Assembly (NCBI GenBank): GCA_003255025.1
Contig: QANY01002927.1
Span: 124,001-188,000 of the forward strand
DNA: 64,000 nt
DNA from: Datisca glomerata
Lineage: Eukaryota > Streptophyta > Magnoliopsida > Cucurbitales > Datiscaceae
Direction of reading: 5' to 3'
Position numbers and translations under genes: made by a program. Shown piece by piece: positions 44,262-53,446 of the stretch. Below the pieces are notes generated by a model. The model was not told where the DNA came from. It made no database searches and was given only the letters and a program-made list of their open reading frames with translations. Position 1 is the first letter of the stretch. Each line of letters opens with the position of its first letter.

Positions 44262-45159
44262 GTTGCACAACCTCAAAGCATGGATCTATTTCAAGTACCA
44301 AGAGACCAAATCAAAAGAGTTAGAGAAAAGAGGATGGATGAAGCACTCAATGGGAGTATGTTGTGGATCATGACGTGGAGCATGACATGGAGTATTACAT
44401 GGAGTATGACAGCCTACACGGAACATGACATGTCGTATAACAGGACATCCTACATGGACCATGGCGTGGCAACTAATATGACAGCCGACATAGAGCACGA
44501 CGTGGCATCCAAAAAATATGGCAGTCTACATGGAGATGACGTGGCATCCTACATGGCATTTTACATGGAGCATGATGTGAAGTTCAATATGGTAGTCTAC
44601 TTGGCAATCCTAACTTAGAAGTGGACAGCCAATAGAATTCTATTAGAACATGACACATTGGAATCCTAACCTACAAGTGGACAACCAATAGGAATCTTTT
44701 GGGTGGATTACTAGTTCCTTATTTATTGCAATTTATATTTCTTTATCTTTTATATTTAGTTTAGGTTATCTAAACATATTATGACTCTTTAGGCTTCTAG
44801 TTTTTCTATTTAAGCATGGTTTCACAATGTAATCAACAACTTTAATTAATATAATTTCTTTGTGAGAATTTTCTCTTTGGTTTTTCTTAGAACTTTTCAG
44901 ACTTATCAAGAATATTCTTGTGGTGTCTAAAATCTAGACTTATCACTCACTTTTCTTTTATTGTTCTTGAGTGTGGTATCTAAACCATACATTTGGTTTT
45001 TTTCGAAGTATCAATTTGGGTCGTAGGTCTTATACCTAAGGTTCTCTTTGTCTCATGGAAAATGGGTCAGAATTTCTTCTTTTTTAAAATCGATTATTGG
45101 GTTCTTGAATCATCATTATTATCGGGTTTCATCGCAAAGCGATGGTGAGGTTCATATCA
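44262..45159 (+). repeat. Ty3 element 3' LTR
   Basis: Direct repeat of the 5' LTR, lacking its first 15-20 bp through the deletion at about 44260 and ending TTCATATCA. The following CTAGA is the target duplication. Differences from the 5' LTR are spread throughout (substitutions and small indels), so the insertion is old. Confidence 0.88.
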
Positions 45160-45164
45160 CTAGA

Positions 45165-45360
45165 GAACATGGATGTGTAAAGGCCTAAAGGGGAAAGGGA
45201 AAGAAGAAAACATATGAAATCAGATAAAAAGAAACCTCATATTAGCTTATGAGCGTGACCAATTGAGTACGTTAAGAACAAAAAGAATTTCTGATTTTCT
45301 TCTCTGTCATTTTCTTCTGGATCGAATAACCCATCTGAACTGACCAGATTGGTTGGTTTT
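45165..45360. other. Short unassigned spacer
   Basis: Between the Ty3 target duplication and the start of the hAT-like element. A minus-strand frame from 45237 to 45440 crosses it but resembles nothing known to me. Confidence 0.4.
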
Positions 45361-46527
45361 AGGGGTGTTAAAAATGTACTGATTCGATTAAATCGAATTG
45401 AATAAAAAATAACCAATTTATTTAGTTCTGTATATACCAATAGCTTGATTCGGTTCAGTTTAGTAGAAAAACTAAAATTTTGGTTTGATTGAAAAATTCG
45501 ATCTCAACCGAATTATAATAAAGCCACGTCGTTTGGTGTAACTGTTCAGACATTCCCCCTTCCTTCGAACATGTCGTTTTATGTGCGTATAAAAGTCTTC
45601 ACTTTGGTTTTTTGTTGCCTTTGCATTTCCGTTGTCTGCCCCCCCCCCCCCCCCCCNCACCCCACCCATTCACTATTTTCCCATCTGTATCGTCTGTGAG
45701 CGGCGGCTGTGAGCGGGGATTGCGAGCGGCTATCTCCTTCCCATCTGTGTCGTCTGCGAGCGGGGATTGTGAGCTGGGATTGGCAGCGGCGACGGCGAAC
45801 GGTGCGATCTCCTCCCCATCTCTATCAGTCTGATTCCTCTCCAATACTCCATCTCGAGCTCTCTACGTCTCTCTCAAGTTCAGTCATCTCCATCTCTCGA
45901 GTTTTCTGTCGTCTCCGCCTCTCTCCATATCGCTAGAGTTTTCTTCCTCTCTCAGTCTCATTCTGGCACTCCGATTAAAGATTGTAACTTTTAAGCAAGG
46001 TTAGCTGTTCTGGAAGTACAGATTAGAATTTGTTTTCTTTGCAGATTTAGGATTTTTTATTGTAGATTATAAGTGTTTTTTCTTGAGTTTAGGTTTGTAA
46101 TTATTGAATTTAAGTTTAATTTTTACTGACCTAGGGTTTGTAATAATAGATTTTAAGTTTTATTATTTCTGATATAGGGTTTGTAATAACAGATTTTCAG
46201 TTTAATTTGTATTGATTTGTCTTGTAGATGTATTTAATTACAAATTTTATGTTTGAGGCTGTACTGATTTGTTTTGTAAATGTCTTGGATTACAGATCTT
46301 AATTTTTATGTTGCAATACAGTTTGAAGTAATGTAAAATTTGCAGGTTTAATGTTATAATTTTCATGGATGCTTTCTTTACAATGTTAGTGCCGAACCGT
46401 AGAACCGAAATGTTTGTTTCGGTTTGGTTCATATTATATGCACGATTCGGTTCTCTATATGGTTGATCCAAAATTTTTGGTTCGATTCATTTTTAGCTAA
46501 TAATTAAACTAAACCGTGAACACCGCT
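45361..46527. mobile_element. hAT-like non-autonomous element
   Basis: The two ends are AGGGGTGTTAAAAATG and, inverted, AGCGGTGTTCACGGTTT: imperfect short terminal inverted repeats of the GGGGTGT type used by hAT transposons. Subterminal sequence on both sides is rich in CGGTTCGGTT-like motifs in opposite orientations (about 45380-45500 and 46390-46545), another hAT habit. It has no transposase. The interior (45600-45960) is CT-rich and includes a poly-C run with one N. A clean 8-bp target duplication was not found: the flanks AGATTGGTTGG and AGTCGGTTTGG are only similar. It may have inserted into a chromovirus, remains of which start right after it. Confidence 0.45.
45639..45657. other. Poly-C run of 18 with an ambiguous base
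   Basis: Eighteen Cs followed by N at 45657. The homopolymer length is probably unreliable, so frames read through it on either strand should not be trusted. Confidence 0.9.
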
Positions 46528-46534
46528 AGTCGGT

Positions 46535-48621
46535 TTGGTTTTTGTAGGCATTTGTGGTCATGACAAGGAGGAGGTGAATCGTGCATTTCAACAATTAAAA
46601 GAGGTTATGACTACTACGCTGGTTCTTGCGTTACCGGATTTTTCTGATACGTTTGTAATTGAAACCGATGCTTCAGGTTTTTGGATCGGTGCCGTTTTGC
46701 AGCAAAAGGGGTGCCGTTTTGCAGCAAAAGGGGTGCCCTTTTGCAGCAAAAGGGATGTCTTCTCGCTTATCTTAGTAAATATCTTGGGCCAATTAGGAAG
46801 GAGTGGTCGATACATGCCAATGAGATGCTGGCCATTTTGCAAGCTGTTATATAATGGCGCCATTATTTACTCGGTAAAAGGTTTTGAATTTGCATCGATT
46901 AGCGAAGTCTTCGATATCTTTTGGATCAGCGGATAACGACACCGGAACAATAAAAGTGGCTTTCTAAACTATTTGGATTTGATTATGAGATTGTGTATCG
47001 GCCCGTGCGTGAAAACAATGCGGCAGCGCATTGTCCCAAAGGGAAAATTCGGCTGAGTTAACTGCGATTTCTAAACCGGTCTTTATGGGTTGGGAAAGGT
47101 TGAAGGCAGCCACCACTGTTGATCCTACTCTTAGCAAACTTATTCTTGAGTTAAAGAATGGAGATCGGGATAATCTTGGAAGAGTAATTCGGGGATGCTG
47201 TATTTTTCAGCAAGATTGTGCTCTAGTTCTGAATGATGAGGGGATAAGGAATGATTTGATTCGTGAATGCCATGATTCGATGATGGGTGGACATGCAGAT
47301 GAATTACGGACTTATCGCAGGCCTAGGCGATCCTTTGTTTAGGCAGGCATGCGTCGAGACATTAAAAATTCCGTCGAGCAGTGTGACATATGTAAAGAAC
47401 AAGTATATTTCTCAATCGCTCGCTGGATTGTTAACTCTGTTGCCCGTTCTATCACAAGTTTGGGTTGATATTTCGATGAACTTCATTGATGGGTTGTCAT
47501 TATCCGAGGGAAAGAATTCAAATCTTGTCGTGGTGGACCGATTGAGAAAATATGCTCACTTTACTGCCCTCAGCCACCCTTAATTATTCGGCAAAATTAT
47601 TGCTGAAATTTTTATTCGACAGATTGTTCAGTTACACGGAATTTCAGAGAGTATCGTGTGTGATCACAATCGAATTTTCTTGAGAACATTTTGGAAGGAA
47701 CTTTTTCGTCTTCAAGGTACGCAACTTAAGCATAGTTCCACCTATCATCCTGAGACCGATAGGCAAACACAGGTGGTGTACCGTTGTTTGGAACAATATT
47801 TGCGGTGCTACGCTAGTAATAATCTGAAGAAATGGGAGTCTTTCCTAGCATGGGTGGAATATTGGTATAATACTTCATTCCATCATTCGATCAGTATGAC
47901 ATCGTTTGAAGCTCTTTATGGTGCCCTGGTTGATTGAGTATATTGCGGGGAGTTCTCCAATTAAAGAAGTTCATCGAACTCTTTGATCATGAAGTGATAT
48001 TTTGTGAGACCTTAAGGCTATTCTTCATCATGCTCGGAATCATGATGAAACAATATGCCGATAAAAGATGCAGACCCGAGTCTTTTGAAGAAAGAGATTG
48101 GGTGTATTTAAAGCTTCAACCTTATCGACAACAATCTGTGTTCAAACGTGCTTTTCAAAAGCTTGCCAGCCAGTATTTCGGTCTGTATCGAGTGCTGGAG
48201 CGAATATGGGGCTGATGCCTATAAATTGGAAGTGCCCAAGTGTTTGAATATTCATCTCGTTTTCCATATGTCTTTGTTGAAATGTCAAGTGTGATCTGAA
48301 GCCGTCATTCATCCGACTACTTCTTCGTATAATGAGGATGGGCTGTTAGCTTTAAAGCTAGTGATGGTGCTCAATTTTCATTGGATCTAACAACGAGGTA
48401 CGCGTATTCGAGAAGCGTTGATTCAATGGTGGGATATACCTCAAGAAGACGCAACTTGGGAGCCTATTTCGATCCTACGGCAGCGTTTTCCAGATTCAAA
48501 CCTTGAGGACAAGGTTCAAAATTCGGCAGGGAGTAATGATGGATCGGATGGTGATGTGGTGCTTCGGCGCGATATTCGGGTCAAGCATGCTAACGTTTGG
48601 TTGAAGGATTATGTTAGTTGA
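46535..48621 (+). pseudogene. Ty3/gypsy chromovirus RNase H, integrase and chromodomain
   Basis: The 3' half of a chromovirus pol. RNase H starts at about 46560 with [12 protein letters not shown] and [17 protein letters not shown] triplication at 46689-46754 shifts the frame. Further RNase H continues to about 47030. Integrase follows: zinc-finger region with the ECHDSMMGGHA and CDICKE positions (47260-47400, frameshifted), VWVDISMNFIDGL with the first catalytic Asp (about 47460), STYHPETDRQTQVV with the catalytic Glu region (about 47740), and an LVEY-like YWYNTSFHHSI block. The chromodomain is at 48418-48540 (LIQWWDIPQEDATWEPISILRQRFP). Several stops break the frame. The GTR/Reina-Tekay subdivision is uncertain. 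No gag, protease or RT and no paired LTR were found. Confidence 0.85.
46689..46754. repeat. 22-bp unit triplicated inside RNase H
   Basis: GTGCCGTTTTGCAGCAAAAG followed by GG occurs at 46689 and 46711 and, with one change, at 46733. Two extra 22-bp units add 44 bp, which shifts the RNase H reading frame. Confidence 0.92.
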
Positions 48622-50200
48622 TTAGTTGTTAATTGTTAGCTTTGTTGTTGTCGTTGGTTATTGTTAGCTTTTTCTTTGGTTGGTTGGAGTAATATTTTTT
48701 TCAGTTTGATAGTTGTAATTGATCTTTATATTTCAGCCTGTTATATAATGTAGTGTTTTTTTCTCTCAGCAAAGGTCAATGAAGTATTTCTAAAAGAAAG
48801 CCTTATGTCTTTTAAAACCATGAGTTAAGAATTCGTGTCTCCGAACACCGTGAGTTAAAAATTCGATTCACGATACATCGTTTCATTAAAATGACTTAGA
48901 ATTTACAAATGTCATTCTATTGTATTATGTGTGTATTATTATACTGTAAGAGTAAGAAAAAGAGAATGGAGAGTAGGAGAGAAATACAGAATGAAGGTGA
49001 TAGAAAAGCTTCTTACACTAACATAATTTTTTTTATTTGAATCCTACATTTGGATCTTTGGCAAATCAAGAAGTGAGCTTCAAAAAATGGACTTTTCTTT
49101 TAGCCAAACAAGTATTCAATACATTAGAAAATATTATATATATATATANTATATATATAGTAGAAAATATTTGTATATGTATGTAACATCAATAAACAAA
49201 AAGAACTACCATTATTAGGGGTAAAGCCATAAATTTTTCAAAAGGGGCAAAAGTTTAAAATAGGTCAAACATGCAGGTTAATTGTATACATGTGGATAGT
49301 CAAACAAGTTTGAATGTTATAAATAGTATACAATCTGAAATTTTTTATAATATTGAAGGAGGCAAATAGTAATAATGCATTTTCAGCCTTAAAATCATTC
49401 TCCATCAAACTCCATCTTTCTTGAAAATATGTTGATATGGATTGATGTAGTAGTTGAGCGTATGCCATAAACCAAGAAGACATAATAGAGTTCAAAATAT
49501 TTCTCTTGACATTTCTATCAAATATATATTTACATATTACAGCCACCAAGAAGATGTTCTGATTTCTTCTTTCATCCTTCTAATGAAATCATCAACATCT
49601 TCCACATACCCATTACTTTCTATTTGAAGATACAATAGTTGGTGATTTTAAAAGAAGTACCCAAAATTAGATGGTGTGACAAAAGAATTAATTGCCCCCA
49701 TTTGAATAGTATCTTGTTATGATTACAGCTAATTTCCACATAAAGAGGTTTTTCATATTCCCATGACCAATCTCAACTTGACTGCGTTTCCTTCTTTATT
49801 AGAGAGACAAAGAAAGTAGAGATGCATACTTATACCGCGTCATTCAAATAAGCAAATATTGTGTAACACTATCATATCGTAACTGAAAATTTATCGATGA
49901 AAGCATGCACACTGTCAACCTATAAGGTGCATATTGAGGCTTAAAGAGTGTTGTGATTGTGATTGACTTTCCTTTTCGGCAAAACTGTAACAGATGAACT
50001 ATATTAATTCAACTTTTCCGACCAACATATCAGAGAAAATAGATAAAAGCTAAACAGGTGACACAGATTTAACCCAAAAATTAAATTAATCAAGTGCATG
50101 AGCAACCACCTAATACACCACTGGTTTCAGATCTATACAGACACATCTCTAATAAATAAGCTATTAAGTTAATCCATTGATGGAACCTGAAAAGAGGTGA
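48622..50200. other. Intergenic between chromovirus remnant and DUF7722-like gene
   Basis: 48622-48790 follows the chromovirus stop and may be the start of its LTR (TGTTAGTTGATTAGTTG), but I found no partner. A TA-repeat with an N is at 49134-49160. The 3' end of the minus-strand gene at 50201 faces this region. One unidentified minus-strand coding-like fragment is listed separately. Confidence 0.4.
49265..49660 (-). pseudogene. Unrecognised coding-like fragment
   Basis: A minus-strand frame of 94 codons (49549-49265) has normal amino-acid composition and contains a well-formed SIMSSWFMAYAQLLHQSIS helix-like stretch. In another frame just upstream (about 49650-49560) the sequence reads YVEDVDDFIRRMKEEI, also protein-like. 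Together they look like a frameshifted gene remnant or two exon pieces. I cannot assign a family and give no function. Confidence 0.3.
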
Positions 50201-50485
50201 TTAGAGTTGATCTGGCCACAAGAAAGTACCCATCGCAAAAGCCCTTTTCTCTTCAACACTGCCATTAAACTTGAGCCCGTATTCTTTAAGAAGCATATCT
50301 ATCTTTTCTTCCTCCATTTTCTCATAATCTGCCTTTGAATACCTTGGATAATGAAGAGGCATTTCAAACCCATTTCGGTACTCTTCTTTGCTCATTCCCA
50401 GTCCCCTGTTTTTCTCCATTGTCGCCTTGTCTGTATGCCCAACCACATGTGTAAATGCAGAACTCAGCACCCATTTCAGACCCAT
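50201..50485 (-). CDS. Small DUF7722-like plant protein, 94 aa
   Basis: The only cellular gene in the window that looks intact. ATG at 50485 (context AAAGCTAGATGGGT), stop TAA just below 50204, single exon. The C-terminal 55 residues carry the pattern of the plant-specific DUF7722 family: MPLHYPRYSKADYEKM at about residues 42-57, then IDMLLKEYGL and the closing FAMGTFLWP. Function of the family is unknown. The N-terminus (MGLKWVLSSAFTHVVGH) is hydrophobic-amphipathic and could be a membrane-associating or targeting segment, but I see no clear signal peptide. A TATA box lies 126 bp upstream. It is surrounded by transposons on both sides. Family assignment is from recalled consensus motifs. Confidence 0.8.
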   Translation of the reverse strand: MGLKWVLSSAFTHVVGHTDKATMEKNRGLGMSKEEYRNGFEMPLHYPRYSKADYEKMEEEKIDMLLKEYGLKFNGSVEEKRAFAMGTFLWPDQL

Positions 50486-50610
50486 CTAGCTTTAACTATA
50501 GTTTTGAGAGAGGATTTGGTAATAGAAAGAAAGAGAAAGAACAGACTAATTCAATGTGGAAAAGAAGAGAACTGCTTGAGTAAACCAGAGGAAAGACGCG
50601 CACCCATCTG

Positions 50611-50618
50611 TTTATAAA
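50611..50618 (-). promoter_or_regulatory. TATA box of the DUF7722-like gene
   Basis: TTTATAAA on the minus strand, preceded by GCAACCC and about 126 bp upstream of the ATG. This would give a 5' leader of roughly 95-100 bases, rich in CT (TCTTTCTCTTTCTTTC), normal for plant genes. Confidence 0.6.
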
Positions 50619-50619
50619 G

Positions 50620-51216
50620 GGTTGCGATTCTCGAGGGTTTCTTGAGGGAAAAGGAAAGGGAAAATATCTTTGGTATATGCTTTTAGGAAAAATATATAGT
50701 ACAGTTCTGTACCAGTACAGAGGATTTTTAATGATCATTGGATCACTTATTGTGGGACCCATCTAGAGTGATCTAAAGGTCAATTAAGCCTTTGTACCGG
50801 TGCGTGGGCTGTGCTTTAATTGATGGTTGTTGCTAGAAATTTCTTAGGGTGAAGGCCAGCTCAGGCATGGTTTCGTGTCTTGAGTTTTTGAAATTAACAG
50901 CTTTCTGTTTTTTTTAAAGAAAAAGAAAAGAAGAAATTAACAGCTTTCACATTAAATTTGCCAGTGAGATAGTTTAACGAACGGTTGGAATTGTAAATTG
51001 TTTCAAGAAGTTTCCATAAATATGACTGAATTGAAGTTTTCACACTGAAAACTACAATTACATTATTGATTGGCTTTTTAGCGCTAAAATTGACCTAACA
51101 CTTGTCATACCATGCACCGCTAATTCTTACTGCATATAGACAATACCATGTATTAGAATACAGCACAAAAACAACTTGAGCTTTGTACCACGATGATGTA
51201 AATGTGTGAAGACTTA
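50620..51216. other. Upstream region of the DUF7722-like gene
   Basis: About 600 bp with no further gene. It contains a duplicated phrase GAAATTAACAGCTTTC (50889, 50935). It probably holds the gene's distal promoter up to the MITE-like element at 51217. Confidence 0.4.
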
Positions 51217-52040
51217 GGGCTTGTTTGTTAGTCTTATTTTACAGTATTAAAAGTATGACAGTATTATTTTAGTACTGTTCAGCGTTTGGTAAAAATATAA
51301 AGTTCATACTAGTTAATACGGTGTGACTCTTTATTCCCACTCACATGAGATAATTTAGTTCTCTCATTTTAGAAGGGATTACACCGGACTAAAAAAATAA
51401 AGTTATTTTTAATTTATATCTTAGAATGTTTTTTTTAAATGATTTTTTATTAAAATGATTTTTTTAATTTATATCTTACATGAACTTCACTCATTAATAA
51501 AAATAATTTATGAATTTTCAAAATGTGCAAAATTAGTTATTGATGACTTAATTTTACCATATTTTGCTTCCTTTTTTTCTGAATTTTTAGAGCCTCTCAA
51601 TCATATGAGTGGTTCAGTAATTATTTATATATTTTAAATGACTCATTTTGTGTATTAAAAATTCAATAATTTTTTTTTCTAATTTCAATATTTATAACTA
51701 TAAATTATCACTATCTTAAAGTTTACGGGTATAATCGAATTTGCATTTTTAATCAAAAAATAGGGAATTTACAGTGATAACATGAATTAGATAATTTATT
51801 TTATAGTTGAAAATGTAAAATAACATGTTAATGAATTTCAAATAGACTTTTGCGGATCAAATCATGACAAACAGTTTTACAATCTAGTACTATAACGTGC
51901 CAAATATTGTATAAGTGTTACAATTTTTTTTAACTAATACAGCACCAAACACTGAACAGTATTATTTAATACAGTACAATACAGTCCGACAGATTTAATA
52001 CAGTACCATCCAATACTATCCTAACTGTCAAACGAGCCCC
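51217..52040. mobile_element. MITE-like element with long terminal inverted repeats
   Basis: The left end GGGCTTGTTTGTTAGTC... and the right end, inverted, GGGGCTCGTTTGACAGTTAG... are imperfect inverted repeats of about 90-100 bp. Both contain AGTATT, TACTGTATTAAA-like blocks and TACTGTTCAGTGTTTGGT (GTACTGTTCAGCGTTTGGTA on the left, at about 51274). Total length is 824 bp. It is flanked by TTA on the left and TAA on the right, so the target is TA or an ambiguous TTA/TAA, compatible with Tourist (PIF/Harbinger) or Stowaway types. The interior is AT-rich without a transposase frame. Confidence 0.72.
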
Positions 52041-52389
52041 TAATGACCACTCAACAGTCCAAAGACGCACATGGTCGCTGGCTTCCTAAAAATTGTAGAA
52101 AGAATATATTTTTTTAAACAATCATAACCATTTTTAACCAGCAATTTGATATATATATATATTTGTGCGCGTGCGAGTGTGCTTGTGTATGTGTGGGAGC
52201 GGAGTTAGAAATTTTGTTAAGTTGGATCACATTTTTTACATTATATTAAAGTCTCATGATATTATATCTTTGTATGTGTGTGTAAAGGAGAATCTAGAAT
52301 TTTCATTTAAGGGACACTTTTAATAAAAAAATGAAAAAATTATAAAAATAAAAAGTCACAACAATGATATTATTTTCAATATTCGTTAT
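52041..52389. other. Possible hAT 3' terminal region
   Basis: The phrase GGGAGCGGAGTTAGAAATTTTG at 52195 is close to the GGGGCGGAGCCAGAAATTTT ends I associate with hAT elements carrying TTF/ZMYM-type transposases, such as the gene tail just to its right. A TA run and GTGTGTG stretches lie at 52150-52190. No gene. Confidence 0.4.
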
Positions 52390-52739
52390 GTTTATAACTG
52401 TCCTCAACGAGTTTTCATTTTTTGAAACATTTGCATAATTATTTCATTGTTAGTACTATCAAATATCTCTCTCTTAATGTATGTAATCAAGTTATCGTTC
52501 ATCTACTGATAAATCATATAATTGCGTAAACGATTCTTGATAATATTCCTAGCAGAAAACACTCTCTCTGATGTAGCAGTTGCAACAGGTAGGATTAGCG
52601 ACAACGTCAACAAATACATAAGTGGATAAACATTGTATTTTCTTGTGTCATTCATTTTCTGTGCAAGTTTATCAAACTCTTTTAATCCTGAGAACTCTGT
52701 TATGGGAGTTTTCCTGATCAATAGTGACGTGATGACGCG
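52390..52739 (-). pseudogene. hAT transposase C-terminal (dimerisation) domain
   Basis: On the minus strand, 52725-52503 encodes the hAT C-terminal dimerisation region: a helix with GLKEFDKLAQKMNDTRKYNVYPL, then LTLSLILPVATATSERVFSA and IIKNRLRN, the family's signature. An in-frame TAG at about 52505 replaces a tryptophan codon, after which the frame continues with LITYIKREIF to a natural-looking end near 52400. The N-terminal part of the transposase is absent: the sequence changes at 52740 into a Tat-like LTR, which cut the gene. The apparent start codon at 52748 lies within the LTR and is not genuine. Confidence 0.85.
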
Positions 52740-53428
52740 TGTCACCATGATGAGAAGCTCATGGCAGGGGAACTTCTGAAGGAAAAAAAATCGACCCCAT
52801 ATGGTCGGACGCTATGGAGCTCGGGTTACACAGTCTTGAGTGCAAGAAAGAGCAAGCAGATTACCAAGAGGAGCTCGGGCGACTTCGAATAAGAAGTCAT
52901 CATTACTAGCTAAAAGTAGAGCCCTGCAAGTCAAATCGCCATGCCAAAGTGTCAGGATAGCCTCCGCACAGTCGTTTCGACAGTAAAAGCCTATTTTTTT
53001 TATGTCAAATCGTCTCCTTTCCATCCAATTGATGACCGACAACGAAAAAATTTGTGTCTCGTGAAGCTTCTTCAGCATATATCCAAGAAGCTTCTTCGAC
53101 ACATTTCTTCCACCCCGAGGACTCAGGTGTAAATATATCAACTAATCGCCAAAAAATGTATACCTAATCTCCCCCACAAAATTTACTCCAAGAGATTGAC
53201 CATCGACTAACTTAAGCATCAGAGGCTCCTCGACGAGGAAACCATCCATAATTCTCCTCACCTTAAAGTTCTTTTTACAGACTTGAAGGACACAAGGAGC
53301 CCCATTTGGAGGGAAAAGTGCATGAAGATCACCATTACGATCTTCAACCAAAATTGTCATTCGGAGAGGAGCATCACGCCAAAGGGAGATTACAGGAAAA
53401 TTATTGTGGCAGTTTTCAGGTTGAAATA
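52740..53428 (+). repeat. Tat-like LTR (copy 2)
   Basis: About 689 bp beginning TGTCACC, homologous along its length to 29703-30397, and followed by TTGGCGCTGTCTATGGG at 53430-53446, a near-consensus primer site of Tat-clade Ty3 elements. The terminal CA is mutated to TA. The open frames crossing it on both strands are not genes. It sits against a hAT transposase tail, so it inserted into or recombined with that element. Confidence 0.72.
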
Positions 53429-53429
53429 G

Positions 53430-53446
53430 TTGGCGCTGTCTATGGG
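53430..53446 (+). promoter_or_regulatory. Primer-binding site of the Tat-like element
   Basis: TTGGCGCTGTCTATGGG, compared with TTAGCATCGTCTGTGGGG after LTR copy 1 (30399). Both derive from a TTGGCGCCGTCTGTGGGG-type site. Confidence 0.6.

Larger units (their letters stand above)
40074..45164 (+). mobile_element. Ty3/gypsy element with LTRs and 5-bp target duplication
   Basis: A complete insertion defined from sequence: target duplication CTAGA at 40074-40078 and 45160-45164, 5' LTR 40079-40992, tRNA-Met primer site 40995, coding remnants, 3' LTR 44262-45159. Gag is reduced to its N-terminus, protease and the start of reverse transcriptase remain, and most of RT, RNase H and integrase are deleted. 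The end of integrase/pol remains at 43800-44260. An inverted-repeat structure lies in the middle. The element could not move on its own. Confidence 0.9.

Noticed and set aside
45599..45936. Short proline/arginine-rich frames across the poly-C run
   Set aside because: Low-complexity CT-rich sequence with an ambiguous base, so frame and length are unreliable.
52812..53141. 109-codon minus-strand frame
   Set aside because: Lies wholly inside the Tat-like LTR, and its homologue in the other LTR copy is not open.
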